Origin: an uncultured Muribaculaceae bacterium
GTDB taxonomy: Bacteria; Bacteroidota; Bacteroidia; Bacteroidales; Muribaculaceae
Direction: 5' to 3'
Length of the DNA: 64,000 nucleotides
Assembly (NCBI GenBank): GCA_910579185.1
Contig: CAJTTG010000004.1
Location: 62,001-126,000 of the forward strand
The notes under the pieces are model-generated. The model saw nothing but the letters and a program-made list of their open reading frames with translations, did not search any database and was not told the DNA's origin. The position numbers were made by a program, and so were the translations under genes. Below are positions 17,511 through 26,714 of the stretch, piece by piece (the stretch's first letter is position 1; each line of letters opens with the position of its first letter).

Positions 17511-18026
17511 ATGAAAAAGCTATTTTTAGTTCTGGCGATGATTGCAGCTCTCGGCTCGTCGGCTGCTTTTGCCCAGAAGAAAGAAGCCAATCCCAAGGCT
17601 TGGGAGGAAGCGCAGGCTCGAAAAGTGGTGCCTGAGATCCGCACGTTCGTAACGCCGCAGATCTGCGATATGCAGATGCTCAGCAAGTCACGCGAGACTT
17701 TCGGCCCCTACTATTTTGAGATCAAATCGATTGAGCAGACGTTTAATTTTGAGCTCTGGAACTATCAGAACCGCGCGCTCTACCGTGCCGTTCAGGAGAG
17801 CGATGCCGACGCTATCATCGAGCCTCTTTTCAATTCTTATGTCTACGAGAAAGACTCCAAGACTCTTGTCGTGGAGCTTTCGGGCTATCCGGTACGCTAC
17901 ACCAATTTCCGTCCGGCAACCAAAGGCGAGGTCGATATGATCGGTGTGGTCTATCCCGACGTGCGCACCTCTGTGTCGATCGACACCGGTGCCGAAGCTA
18001 AGCCCGAAGCAGCGAAAACCAAGTAA
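17511..18026 (+). CDS. Secreted protein of unknown function
   Basis: This 171-residue protein begins with a clear signal peptide (MKKLFLVLAMIAALGSSAAFA, cleavage after residue 21 or so), so it is exported. The mature part has the segments EIRTFVTPQICDMQML and DADAIIEPLFNSYVYEKD, and ends in an Ala/Lys/Glu-rich tail. I do not recognise the family. It is followed 34 bases later by a beta-barrel protein gene, and the two plus the 18842 gene may form an envelope-related group. Confidence 0.8.
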   Translation: MKKLFLVLAMIAALGSSAAFAQKKEANPKAWEEAQARKVVPEIRTFVTPQICDMQMLSKSRETFGPYYFEIKSIEQTFNFELWNYQNRALYRAVQESDADAIIEPLFNSYVYEKDSKTLVVELSGYPVRYTNFRPATKGEVDMIGVVYPDVRTSVSIDTGAEAKPEAAKTK

Positions 18027-18060
18027 TTCCACATTTTTCTAATCTTAAATTCAACAAGCA

Positions 18061-18714
18061 ATGAAAAAGTTTTTTATTCTCATGGCTGCTGCCATGATGG
18101 CCATTGGTGCAAGTGCTCAGGTTGTTACCTCGCGCACAACGTTCAAGTCCAAGTCTCAGACCCTCTGGTATGTACGTGCCGGCATGTCGATCAACAACAT
18201 GGCTGGAATGGGTGATCTTCCTGATGGAGTATCGATGGGTTCAAAAATCGGTGCTGACATCGACTTCGGTTTCCAGAAAAATATGGGTAAATCCGGCCTG
18301 TATTGGGGCATGGAACTTGGTGTCGGTAGCCGCGGATTCTCAGTTAAAGCTGATGAAACAGCAGGTGTTCTGGCATGGAATGTCAAATACAGCCCGTTTA
18401 CATTCGGATATAAATATTCAGTTACTGACGATCTTAAACTTGACGCCCATCTCGGAATTTACGCAAGCTATGATTTTACAGGAAGTGTTAAGAATATAGA
18501 GGATAACCATGGATATGAGATGTCTTGGTCTGATTTCAAGGATGCAGCCAGTTACGAGAGCTTTGATGCCGGTATGCAGGTAGGTATCGGTGCCTGGTGG
18601 AAGAAGGTTAATCTTGATTTTACCTATCAGAGAGGTTTCGTTAACGCGTTGTCTATTAATAATAAAGATCTAACATCAAGCAATTTCATGATCCGCGTGG
18701 GTTATGCTTTCTGA
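18061..18714 (+). CDS. Outer-membrane beta-barrel protein
   Basis: This 217-residue protein has a signal peptide (residues 1-19, ending ASAQ) and then alternating amphipathic beta-strands such as LYWGMELGVGSRGFSV-like and KLDAHLGIYASYDFTG. It ends in VGYAF with the terminal aromatic typical of BAM substrates. It resembles the porin-family or PorT-like 8-strand barrels common in Bacteroidetes. The substrate is unknown. Its own terminator follows at 18762. Confidence 0.8.
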   Translation: MKKFFILMAAAMMAIGASAQVVTSRTTFKSKSQTLWYVRAGMSINNMAGMGDLPDGVSMGSKIGADIDFGFQKNMGKSGLYWGMELGVGSRGFSVKADETAGVLAWNVKYSPFTFGYKYSVTDDLKLDAHLGIYASYDFTGSVKNIEDNHGYEMSWSDFKDAASYESFDAGMQVGIGAWWKKVNLDFTYQRGFVNALSINNKDLTSSNFMIRVGYAF

Positions 18715-18761
18715 TAAACTGTCATTTGGTTTAAGCTGAACGATAGAATTTGTCAATTAAC

Positions 18762-18829
18762 GGGATCGCGCGTCGGTCTGCTGATCTATGTGTGTGGATT
18801 TGCATTCCCTCGCGCGGTCTCCATTTTTT
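18762..18829 (+). terminator. Terminator after the beta-barrel gene
   Basis: GGGATCGCGCG near 18762-18772 pairs, with one G-U and one G-T type wobble, with CGCGCGGTCTCC at 18811-18822. The loop is long and an ATTTTTT run follows. Confidence 0.55.
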
Positions 18830-18841
18830 ATAAGGTTATAA

Positions 18842-19672
18842 ATGAAAAGATTACATATTTTTGTTCTTCTGGCAGTTGCGGTGATGGCATTTCCGATGTC
18901 GTCGGCTGCGCTGAAGCTGAAACTGAAGAAAGATCCGACCCCGATGATTGACTATGGCGCGTGGGTGGCATCGCAGGAGCTCCCTGAGAGCGTGGATGGT
19001 GTGCGGCAGTTCTATCCGGTGAGCGTTGCCGTGGAGTCGGACAATGGTGAGACCGACACTGTTGCCGTTGTACGCGGATTTGTGCCGGTAAATGGTCTCT
19101 CGGCGCGTCAGGTGTTCCTTGCGGCTATGGTCTATGCCTCCGACCATTTCGACCGGGAAACGGCAAAAGAGGGCTTTGAATCGGTGGACTATGACAGCAA
19201 TTCTTTCCGCGCTCTGCTGAAAACGACTCAGGGCACGAATTCCAATGAGACCACCTACACGCGGAGCCTCACGGTTTCGGCACGCGACGGTGGATTCGAT
19301 TTCGAAATTTCGGAGATCGACTGCCGATACCGCGAAAAAGGCCTCATTCCGCGCACTCAGCGCCTTGAAAAGCTGCATCCGGACAATAATGCACGTCATG
19401 CCGAGATAGTCCTTGAGATGGCAAATGTCAACTCTGCCTATCTGGCTTCGCTGGCGGAATATGCTGCCTCGCGAGCCGACATCCGGTCGCCCAATTTCGA
19501 TAAGCTTAAAAAGGGTGGGGATGTATGCACCGGTATGACCGAGGATGAGGTTACGATACTGCTCGGGCCGCCTGTCAACAAGCGCCGCTCGGGTGAACGC
19601 TACCGCTGGATCTATGCCAACGATTATGTGATAATCTTCACTGACGGCATCGTCACCAAAATCGTGGAATAA
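18842..19672 (+). CDS. Exported protein with DUF4468-like and BamE-like parts
   Basis: This 276-residue protein has a signal peptide (residues 1-23). The middle (about 60-180) resembles DUF4468-type domains, with GLSARQVFLAAMVYASDHF. The C-terminal 55 residues resemble the BamE/SmpA-OmlA fold: GMTEDEVTILLGPPVNKRR, then RWIYANDYVIIFTDGIVTKI. BamE-like domains usually act in outer-membrane assembly or as beta-lactamase-inhibitor-like modules; here the role is unknown. The two parts in one chain are uncommon. The gene is single, between two terminators. Confidence 0.7.
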   Translation: MKRLHIFVLLAVAVMAFPMSSAALKLKLKKDPTPMIDYGAWVASQELPESVDGVRQFYPVSVAVESDNGETDTVAVVRGFVPVNGLSARQVFLAAMVYASDHFDRETAKEGFESVDYDSNSFRALLKTTQGTNSNETTYTRSLTVSARDGGFDFEISEIDCRYREKGLIPRTQRLEKLHPDNNARHAEIVLEMANVNSAYLASLAEYAASRADIRSPNFDKLKKGGDVCTGMTEDEVTILLGPPVNKRRSGERYRWIYANDYVIIFTDGIVTKIVE

Positions 19673-19715
19673 CCTTCATGGAAGGCACGACAGGTGCCGG
19701 CATTCGTGAATAATA

Positions 19716-19751
19716 AACCGGAGGGGCGGTATTGATTCCGTCCCTCCGGTT
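19716..19751. terminator. Bidirectional terminator between convergent genes
   Basis: AACCGGAGGG at 19716-19725 pairs with CCCTCCGGTT at 19742-19751. It lies between the plus gene ending at 19672 and cysS ending at 19817. T-runs are short on both sides. Confidence 0.65.
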
Positions 19752-19771
19752 CTATAATTGCAAAAGCAAAA

Positions 19772-19816
19772 GAGCCTCTAAACTCTATACTCTAAACTCT
19801 CTCTTGCTCTCTAACT
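19772..19816. repeat. ACTCT repeat next to cysS
   Basis: AACTCTATACTCTAAACTCT units continue up to the cysS stop. The sequence is of the same kind as the exb-operon spacers but lies outside any operon junction. Confidence 0.45.
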
Positions 19817-21301
19817 CTATTTCAAGCTCCATTCGAAGCCGTTCTTGGTGTCCTTAACATCGAAGCCTATGGCAGCAAGGCGGTCGCGGATCAGGTCGCT
19901 GGTGGTCCAGTCTTTTTCCGCTTTGGCCTTTGAGCGCATCTCAAGCAGGAGATCAACGGCATCCTCGAATGGTTTCATGTCGGATTTCGTTCCGTCGCCG
20001 CCGGCGTTTTCAACGCGTATGCCCAGTATGTCGATCAGGAACGTGTCGAACACCTCGCGCAGCGTCGCTATATCCTCGGCGGTGGCGGTCTCAAGACCGT
20101 CGTTGATCTTGTTGACAATGCCGCATGCCTCAAACAGATGTGCGAGCAGGATAGGGGTGTTCAGGTCATCGTCCATGGCCTCGTAGCATTTCGCCATCAG
20201 GCCGCTCACATCGACAGTCGATTTGTCCGACGGCTTCAGCTGCTGGAGGCGGCGGTAGCCGTCGAGCATGCGTTGAAGAGCCTTTTCGGCACCCTGCAGG
20301 GCTTCGTTGCTGAAATCCACCGTGCCGCGATAGTGGGCCTGGAGGATGAAGAAGCGTATGGTCATAGGCGAATAAGCCTGTGAGAGCAGGGGATGGGTGC
20401 CGGTGAAAAATTCATCGAGGGTGATGAAATTGCCGAGCGATTTACCCATCTTCTGGCCGTTGATCGTGATCATGTTGTTGTGCATCCAGTAGCGCACGGT
20501 GTCATGGCCGTTGTGGGCCACTGACTGGGCTATCTCGCACTCATGGTGGGGGAATTTCAGGTCCATGCCGCCACCATGGATATCGAACGATTCGCCGAGA
20601 TATTTCTCGCCCATCGTCGAGCATTCCAGGTGCCAGCCGGGAAATCCGTCGCTCCAGGGCGATGGCCAGCGCATGATATGTTCCGGCGATGCTTTTTTCC
20701 AGAGGGCGAAATCGGCTGCGTTGCGCTTCTCCTGCTGGCCGTCGAGCTCGCGTGTGGCCGACAGCAGTTCGTCAACGTTGCGGCCCGACAGTTTGCCGTA
20801 GCGGTGGTCGCGGTTGTATTTCGGAACGTCGAAATAGACCGATCCGTTGCTTTCGTAAGCGTAGCCGCTTTCGAGGATTTTCTTGATATATTCGATCTGC
20901 TCTATGATATGGCCCGAGGCGTGGGGCTCGATCGACGGTGGCAGGACGTTGAGTTCATCCATGGCGCGGTGGTAGCGGTTGAGATAGTGCTGCACCACCT
21001 CCATCGGCTCGAGCTGCTCGATCCTGGCTTTCTTGGCTATCTTGTCCTCCCCCTCGTCGGCGTCGTGCTCCAGATGGCCCACGTCGGTGATGTTGCGCAC
21101 ATAGCGCACCTTGTAGCCCAGGTGGCGGAGGTAGCGGAACAGGATGTCGAACGTGATGGCCGGACGGGCGTGACCCAGATGGCCGTCGCCGTAGACCGTG
21201 GGGCCGCAGACGTACATCCCGACGCGATCCTCATGGATCGGACGGAAAAGCTCCTTATTTCGCGTCAGGGAGTTGTAGATGGTAAGTTGGTTAGGTTTCA
21301 T
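19817..21301 (-). CDS. cysS: Cysteinyl-tRNA synthetase
   Basis: This 494-residue class I synthetase charges tRNA-Cys. HIGH appears as GHLGHARP (residues about 40-47) preceded by the zinc cysteine of [14 protein letters not shown] appears as KMGKSLGN. The other zinc ligands are in WHLECSTM and HHECEIAQ. Length is normal and the start is ATG at 21299-21301. A 445-residue open frame on the opposite strand is a shadow of this gene. Confidence 0.96.
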   Translation of the reverse strand: MKPNQLTIYNSLTRNKELFRPIHEDRVGMYVCGPTVYGDGHLGHARPAITFDILFRYLRHLGYKVRYVRNITDVGHLEHDADEGEDKIAKKARIEQLEPMEVVQHYLNRYHRAMDELNVLPPSIEPHASGHIIEQIEYIKKILESGYAYESNGSVYFDVPKYNRDHRYGKLSGRNVDELLSATRELDGQQEKRNAADFALWKKASPEHIMRWPSPWSDGFPGWHLECSTMGEKYLGESFDIHGGGMDLKFPHHECEIAQSVAHNGHDTVRYWMHNNMITINGQKMGKSLGNFITLDEFFTGTHPLLSQAYSPMTIRFFILQAHYRGTVDFSNEALQGAEKALQRMLDGYRRLQQLKPSDKSTVDVSGLMAKCYEAMDDDLNTPILLAHLFEACGIVNKINDGLETATAEDIATLREVFDTFLIDILGIRVENAGGDGTKSDMKPFEDAVDLLLEMRSKAKAEKDWTTSDLIRDRLAAIGFDVKDTKNGFEWSLK

Positions 21302-21370
21302 CGCAAAATGGCTTTAGAGGGCTTTAAAATGCGTTTTTCGGGCATTTCTGCCTTTGGGTTTAGCCTGTGG

Positions 21371-21697
21371 TTAGTTCAGTTTGCCTCCGTTCATGAACGG
21401 ATTGGGTGTCTCGCCGGGGTTCTGACCCTGGTTCTTGGGGGTGATGCGGCGGATCTCGCCGAAGGTGGCTTCATAGCGCTGCACGTTCTCGCCGAGGGCA
21501 TAGAGCAGGTTCTTGACATTCTCGGGGGTCATGATGATGCGGCTCTGCACCTTGGCCTGCGGCATGTTGGGAGCCACGGCGATGAAATCGAGGTAGAATT
21601 CGTTGCCGCTGTGGGCTATTACGGTGAAGTTGCTGTAGTGTCCTGCTGCCACTTCCGGGGTCAGCTCTATTTTCATTTCAGGTTTTTTCTGTTCCAT
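21371..21697 (-). CDS. DUF3467 protein
   Basis: This 108-residue cytosolic protein has the DUF3467 pattern: ELTPEVAAGHYSNFTVIAHS, then EFYLDFIAVAPN, AKVQSRIIMTPENVKNLLYAL, and ending in a Pro/Asn-rich tail. Function is unknown. It lies 20 bases downstream of the first NigD-like lipoprotein gene and 69 bases upstream of cysS. Confidence 0.9.
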   Translation of the reverse strand: MEQKKPEMKIELTPEVAAGHYSNFTVIAHSGNEFYLDFIAVAPNMPQAKVQSRIIMTPENVKNLLYALGENVQRYEATFGEIRRITPKNQGQNPGETPNPFMNGGKLN

Positions 21698-21717
21698 ATC
21701 TTGTTTGGGTTTTATTG

Positions 21718-22431
21718 TTATTTCAGGAAATTATACACCTGCTGTGTGCTGCCGGTGTTGTTGATGTGGATCTTGATACCGCTGATGGCCGGATTGCGCC
21801 ATACTGTGGTGATGTCGAACGAGGCGATATCGCTTGTTGTCGTTCCCTGCGGATATCCCTTTGCTGTTGTGGTCACGTAAAGTTCGGGCATGTCGCTGCC
21901 GGCTGTCGATTCGTCGAGCAGGATGGAATACTCACGTTCAGTGTAGTATGGAAGTCGGGCCTCAAGGTTGATGTAGTTGCCAGTGCGGTTGATGGCCATC
22001 ACATGCATCGGCGCGTTGGCGGCCTGAGCCTCCTCTGTCGTCGCTGTCTCAACTTCGCTGGTCCAGACTAAGACGGGTGCACGCATGATCTGCACCTCTC
22101 CGTCGGCCAGCACGCCCTGACCTTGTGTGGGTTGATACGTGAGGACCATGCGCTGCCCATCCTTGTATTTTTCCCCTTGGAGAGCGGTCTCCGCAGTTGA
22201 GTAAAGGGTGAATGCGTGGTTTTCTGTAGTCAGCAGTTCGAAATATGAGCGTGTCACGGAGTTTTCCGCGGTTCCGCTTGTGCGGTTGCCGATGAATGTG
22301 ACCAAAGCGGTCGGGGCTGTAGGGTTGACAGGATTGTTGTCGTCATCGCTCACACATGAACCAAGGAGAAGGGTAGTGGAGAGCAGTGCTGCGATCGCAC
22401 CGAGGATGTTGAGTTTTCTTAATGTTCTCAT
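21718..22431 (-). CDS. NigD-like lipoprotein 1
   Basis: This 237-residue protein carries a lipobox (LLLGSC, lipid on Cys26 or so) after an N-terminal helix, followed by an acidic stretch (VSDDDN) typical of surface-exposed Bacteroidetes lipoproteins. The layout (a small beta domain, the block INRTGNYINLEARL, and the ending GIKIHINNTGS) resembles NigD-like proteins, whose role is unknown. It is a paralogue of the next gene upstream, with which it shares the C-terminal HxNN motif. Confidence 0.6.
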   Translation of the reverse strand: MRTLRKLNILGAIAALLSTTLLLGSCVSDDDNNPVNPTAPTALVTFIGNRTSGTAENSVTRSYFELLTTENHAFTLYSTAETALQGEKYKDGQRMVLTYQPTQGQGVLADGEVQIMRAPVLVWTSEVETATTEEAQAANAPMHVMAINRTGNYINLEARLPYYTEREYSILLDESTAGSDMPELYVTTTAKGYPQGTTTSDIASFDITTVWRNPAISGIKIHINNTGSTQQVYNFLK

Positions 22432-22440
22432 TGTGATTTT

Positions 22441-23130
22441 TTAGTTGTTTGGATTGTTAGTATTAGTTTTGATAAAAGTAAATTCTGATTTGTAGGGGTT
22501 GTTGGAGTTGTTGAGGTGGACTCTGATGCCGTTCACGTCATCGCGGTTCCACACCGGGCCTATCCATAGCGAGGCCACCGATTGGGTGTCGTAGGAGGTT
22601 GCCGACTGGCGTATCTCGGTCGATAGGTAGAGATCGGCGATCCCGTCGGAGGGTAGGGGAGTGGAGGGGGTGACCACTGTCACTTTCCGTCCTCCTGTTG
22701 TTGGCAACTGGGCTGTCAGGTTGAGGTAGTCGCCCGAGCGTTGCAGCGTCAGCAACTCGATCGGTTGCAGGAGATCCGGCAGTGCGCCGACTGTTTTCAC
22801 CGTGTCGGAGAGGGTAAGGGCAAGCCCTATCACCTCCACTTCGCCTCCTTTGCCGGGATCAACGCCCGTGGGCATCGTGTAGCGCATTCTCAGGCGTGTG
22901 CCGGGCTTTACACGGCTGTCCTCGAGCGATCCTTTGGTTGAAAGGGTGATCAGCGGCGAATCGTCAATCTGGCGGTATTCAAACCATGCCCGGCCATCGC
23001 TGTTGCCGGCAAAGCTGACTATCGACTCGCAGAGCTGGCGCGGAGGCACATCGCTTCCGCTGTCGCTGCACGCTGTCGTTGCCATCATTGTCAGCGCGGT
23101 CAGTAATATCGTGATCAGTCTTCCGGGCAT
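22441..23130 (-). CDS. NigD-like lipoprotein 2
   Basis: This 229-residue lipoprotein has the lipobox TTACSDSG after a short helix. It shares architecture with the 21718 gene: [16 protein letters not shown] against [25 protein letters not shown] against INRTGNYINLEARLP, and [10 protein letters not shown] against GIKIHINNTG. This indicates an old tandem duplication. Its start overlaps the end of the LolD-like gene by 16 bases, so it may be translated with it. Confidence 0.6.
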   Translation of the reverse strand: MPGRLITILLTALTMMATTACSDSGSDVPPRQLCESIVSFAGNSDGRAWFEYRQIDDSPLITLSTKGSLEDSRVKPGTRLRMRYTMPTGVDPGKGGEVEVIGLALTLSDTVKTVGALPDLLQPIELLTLQRSGDYLNLTAQLPTTGGRKVTVVTPSTPLPSDGIADLYLSTEIRQSATSYDTQSVASLWIGPVWNRDDVNGIRVHLNNSNNPYKSEFTFIKTNTNNPNN

Positions 23131-23798
23131 ATTGTTGTTGTCGTTATGTCGGTTATGCGGCCGTCGGTCATCACAATCTTGCGGTCGGCCTGATCGGCGA
23201 GGCTTTCATCATGGGTCACAATCACGAATGTCTGGCCGAAGTCGCGGCGCAGATCGAAGAAGAGTTTGTGGAGCTCGGCGCGGTTGTGGCTGTCGAGACT
23301 CCCCGACGGCTCGTCGGCCAACACGGCTTTGGGTTCGTTGACCAGCGCGCGTGCCACGGCGGCTCGCTGTCTCTCGCCCCCGGATAGCTGCGATGGCTTG
23401 TGACTGCGGCGGTCCGACAGCCCGAGATAGTCTATCAGCTTGCGAGCACGCTCCATAGCCGTGCGGCGGCTGGTTCCGGATATCAGTGCCGGCATCGCTA
23501 CATTCTCTTCCATTGTGAACTCCGGCAGAAGCTGATGGAACTGGAACACGAAACCTATATTGCGGTTGCGGAACTGCGCCAGCTTCCGGTCGGAGAGGCT
23601 GAATAGATCTGTACCATCGTAGCTCACTGTTCCGCTGTCCGGACGGTCGAGCGATCCCATGATCTGGAGTAGGGTGGTTTTTCCTGCTCCGCTCGGCCCA
23701 ACGATCGACACGATCTCCCCCTGCCCGATCTCAAGGTCGATACCTTTGAGCACCTGCAGCTGTTCGAACGATTTTGTTATGCCGGTTATTCTGATCAT
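23115..23798 (-). CDS. LolD-like ABC transporter ATPase
   Basis: This 227-residue ABC ATPase belongs to the LolD/MacB/FtsE-type group. Walker A is GPSGAGKTT, the signature is [10 protein letters not shown], Walker B is [12 protein letters not shown], and the H-loop is VTHDESLA. The start at ATG 23796-23798 ([11 protein letters not shown]) is chosen; the 37 codons upstream in the open frame are not family-like and hold the promoter. No permease is encoded next to it; two lipoprotein genes follow. That fits a role in lipoprotein sorting or export, but the link is inference. Confidence 0.9.
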   Translation of the reverse strand: MIRITGITKSFEQLQVLKGIDLEIGQGEIVSIVGPSGAGKTTLLQIMGSLDRPDSGTVSYDGTDLFSLSDRKLAQFRNRNIGFVFQFHQLLPEFTMEENVAMPALISGTSRRTAMERARKLIDYLGLSDRRSHKPSQLSGGERQRAAVARALVNEPKAVLADEPSGSLDSHNRAELHKLFFDLRRDFGQTFVIVTHDESLADQADRKIVMTDGRITDITTTTICPED

Positions 23799-23830
23799 GG
23801 TTCTTTCGTGATGGTACAATATACCAAATA

Positions 23831-23838
23831 CAAAATTA
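23831..23838 (-). promoter_or_regulatory. -7 element of the LolD-like operon
   Basis: TAATTTTG on the minus strand fits TAnnTTTG. Transcription would start near 23824, 26 bases before the ATG. Confidence 0.55.
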
Positions 23839-24005
23839 CAACATTTAATCGACATCCGCAAATCGCGTCCCACGTCCCATGGTCGCGTTTCACAGCGTCC
23901 CACAGCCACGCTTACGCAACAAGCCTGCGCCGTGTCCCCTGTCTTTCGCCTCCCGTGCTTGTCATTTGGCTGTTTCCGGACGCGCCACAGTCCCTACTAT
24001 AACAG

Positions 24006-24040
24006 ATAAAAAAATACCGGAACATCACTGTCCCGGTATT
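24006..24040 (-). terminator. Terminator of the SusC/D locus
   Basis: On the minus strand AATACCGG (from 24040 down) pairs with CCGGTATT around a 12-base loop, followed by a T-run at 24006-24013. It ends the PUL transcript, 48 bases after the stop at 24088. Confidence 0.8.
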
Positions 24041-24087
24041 CCCGATTGTTATCATTAACCGTTTATGCTAAAACGGATAGGCTGGGC

Positions 24088-25443
24088 TTAATTGAAGAAT
24101 TTGATCTGTTTGATGTAGCAACCATAACCTGCGCTATAACCATAATCACCTGAGGTAAGGCGCATGTAGCGGAAGGTTGCAGGTTTAGAGAATGTCAGAT
24201 ACTGGTTTTGCTCCAGATACAGTTTTGCTCCACCATAGTTTAACCAAGTCTGACCGTCAACACTTACTTCAACATCTTGAACGTCTTTAAGGCCATAATA
24301 CCATTCATAGAATTGGAATCCAAATCCTTTTACATTGTTCTTTACAGAGCCAAGATCAATTTCGAGCACTTTTCCGGAAATGATATTGACGTAAGATGTG
24401 TTGCTTTGAAGGATAGCTGTCAGGTCGCGACCATTGCAGGTGCCGGTCCAAGATGCTTCGGGGGTTATCAGAGTAAGTGAGCCTTGCTGGCTTGAGACAG
24501 ACAGTTCAAGCGGAAGTTTCATAAGCTGTATGTATACAACCTCTGAATCTTCATCAAGTCTGGCACCATCTCCGCTTTCAAAGCTTAATTTAACAGGTAC
24601 AAGATACTTCTCGTCATTAGCGATTCCGGTGATATCACTGAAGTTCACGTCAAGATCGATAGATGCATCATCGACATTGAAAATCAGATTGGAAGGATTG
24701 AGAGTTGCCTGAATAGCCTTGAAATCAGTGTCATTCTCCTGATTGTAGGTATCAACAAGACTCTGGTCAATTGTTGCTTTGATAGTGATAGGTGCATCAG
24801 CTGGCCAGGTTGTGGTCAGGAAATCTTCGATTCTGAAGGTCTTGTTGTTCTGCCAACCTGACAAATCTGTATCTACCATATATTTCAGGTTGCTTACACT
24901 TGTGGCCATCACAAGATTAGCACGGTATGTGGAGTTGAATGTCAGGAACACACGACTGCTCTTGCTTACAACTGCGTTGCCTGCGCTTTTGATCACGATC
25001 GGAAGGATCAGATTGTTTTCCTGATTGATAAATCCACGATGGTCGGTGAAGCTTACAGTGATTTTGTCTGCTGAGATATATTCCCCGGCTGCGATTGTCA
25101 GCGTTGGGTTTACAATCTCGGCACCTTCGAGGAAAGTATATTCTGTATTGTTGGCCTCGTTATATTCGTCAACTATAGTAGGGTCTATTGCCACTTCAAT
25201 CTGCATGTTGGTAGGAGCGGCTTTGGTCAGGCGCACAGGCACTACCTCCAGAGGATCTGATAGTCCGGATATGAAGTCACCGTTGGCCTTGTACTCTACA
25301 TTCGCGAATGTTTCGTATGGCTGATACAGGTAGCAGTAGTTGATGTCGTAGGGGTCTACGGTATCGTCATCGTCGCATGACACCATCGGGAGCATGGCGG
25401 TGGCTACTGCAAACATTGTTGCATATTTTAGAAACTTTTTCAT
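24088..25443 (-). CDS. DUF1735 lipoprotein with C-terminal discoidin-type domain
   Basis: This 451-residue surface lipoprotein has the lipobox MVSCDDDD. It carries two copies of a DUF1735-type beta domain (about residues 40-165 and 175-300; the markers TIVDEYNEANNTEY and SLVDTYNQENDTDF show the repeat). The C-terminal 140 residues resemble F5/8 type C (discoidin) domains: FGFQFYEWYYG, VEVSVDGQTWLN, FRYMRLTSGDYG. Proteins of this type in N-glycan PULs bind glycans at the cell surface. It is the last gene of the locus. Confidence 0.85.
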   Translation of the reverse strand: MKKFLKYATMFAVATAMLPMVSCDDDDTVDPYDINYCYLYQPYETFANVEYKANGDFISGLSDPLEVVPVRLTKAAPTNMQIEVAIDPTIVDEYNEANNTEYTFLEGAEIVNPTLTIAAGEYISADKITVSFTDHRGFINQENNLILPIVIKSAGNAVVSKSSRVFLTFNSTYRANLVMATSVSNLKYMVDTDLSGWQNNKTFRIEDFLTTTWPADAPITIKATIDQSLVDTYNQENDTDFKAIQATLNPSNLIFNVDDASIDLDVNFSDITGIANDEKYLVPVKLSFESGDGARLDEDSEVVYIQLMKLPLELSVSSQQGSLTLITPEASWTGTCNGRDLTAILQSNTSYVNIISGKVLEIDLGSVKNNVKGFGFQFYEWYYGLKDVQDVEVSVDGQTWLNYGGAKLYLEQNQYLTFSKPATFRYMRLTSGDYGYSAGYGCYIKQIKFFN

Positions 25444-25477
25444 CTTGTTCTTTTCTTGAAAATATCAGTTTAAGGTA

Positions 25478-26689
25478 TTATTCGAATGAATATTCGGTCC
25501 AAGCCTGAGCATATTTGTTGTTGCCGCCGGCTGCGGTGTTGGAGCCGATCACACAGTCGTGGCCGTTGCCGGTAACGTCGTGGAGGGTGTCGCTGCCTTC
25601 GCCTTCATTCATCGGCAGATAGAACACGAGGTTGGGATCTGTGTATTTAACCTCTTTCTTCATGTTCTTCTGGATCTGGGCTGCGGAACGGGTGGTCTTC
25701 CACATACGGAGCTGACACATTTCAATGTAGTCGCGGAAGTAAGATGAACCGCTGGAGAACATGTTGAGGCCGGTGAATGTGAACACATTGCCTGCGCCGC
25801 CATTGTTGCGGTTAACTTCAACGCCGTTCATGTAGAGAACAACGTCGCCTGTGCCGGCATCGTAGGTGTGAGCGAAGTGGATCCATTCGCCACCCTTCAG
25901 AGGATTGTTGTTGGGGTCGCCTGAGTCATAGTTTGCGTCGATACCCATTGTTTTGATCTGAAGGAAGTTGAACATGTTGCGTCCGGTGTTTTTATCAACA
26001 TACACGATGTCGCCGAAACGGACGTACAACTCATAGTTGGCTACGAATGAGAACAATGCCTGGTTGTTGATAGAGAAACCGCCTGTGCCAGAGCGACCGG
26101 TGCAACGTACCCACCATTCAAGGGTGAAGTTGGACAGCTCTACGGGGTTCTCCCAGTTCATCAACATTGCGTTGTTGTAGTAGAATGTCGGGGCATACTG
26201 GCGAAGTACTTTGCCGAATGTGATTACATACTGGCTTGTGGAATTGGACAGTTGTACTCCGTTTGATTCCATGACTTTGATGGGAGCTGCATATTCAACA
26301 CCGGCTTCACCATCAAACGATGTGATTTCAACTTCTACTTCTGCTGAAACAGAACCTGCCGGGATCACTACTTCTGCCGGGAATGTGACGTATTCGCTGG
26401 GAATAATCTGATATTCTGTCTGGTTCAGTTTATTGTAGGCAGCGAGAACACCTTCGTCCAATGCAAGTTTTACTTTTGTGTCGGCAGCAACTTTGTGTGC
26501 CATGCGCACGCTGATTGAGGTGCTGGATTTCTCACCGGCTTGGCCAAGAATTATTTCCGTTGACGGATCAGAGGCAGCCTCGGAAATATAGACCATATTG
26601 TCGATAACGTCGTTTTTGGCATCATCGCAGGCTGTGAAAGCCGATGCGATGATTCCAAGAGCGAAGATATTTATTGCTATTTTTTTCAT
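25478..26689 (-). CDS. DUF1735 lipoprotein with LamG/ConA-like domain
   Basis: This 403-residue lipoprotein has the lipobox SAFTACDDAK. The N-terminal DUF1735 domain (about residues 30-155) contains VLAAYNKLNQTEYQIIPSEYV. A ConA-like/LamG module follows (about 170-395: NFTLEWWVRC, EWIHFAHTYD, VVLYMNGVEVN, YIEMCQLRMW, NLVFYLPMNEG). It resembles the DUF1735 glycan-binding proteins encoded next to GH18 endoglycosidases in Bacteroides. A surface glycan-binding role is inferred. Confidence 0.85.
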   Translation of the reverse strand: MKKIAINIFALGIIASAFTACDDAKNDVIDNMVYISEAASDPSTEIILGQAGEKSSTSISVRMAHKVAADTKVKLALDEGVLAAYNKLNQTEYQIIPSEYVTFPAEVVIPAGSVSAEVEVEITSFDGEAGVEYAAPIKVMESNGVQLSNSTSQYVITFGKVLRQYAPTFYYNNAMLMNWENPVELSNFTLEWWVRCTGRSGTGGFSINNQALFSFVANYELYVRFGDIVYVDKNTGRNMFNFLQIKTMGIDANYDSGDPNNNPLKGGEWIHFAHTYDAGTGDVVLYMNGVEVNRNNGGAGNVFTFTGLNMFSSGSSYFRDYIEMCQLRMWKTTRSAAQIQKNMKKEVKYTDPNLVFYLPMNEGEGSDTLHDVTGNGHDCVIGSNTAAGGNNKYAQAWTEYSFE

Positions 26690-26714
26690 GTATTATTCTC
26701 CTTTTGATGGTTTA

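Noticed and set aside
20543..21880. 445-codon open frame on the plus strand
   Set aside because: It is antisense to cysS and DUF3467, both well supported; its sequence is a codon-bias shadow.
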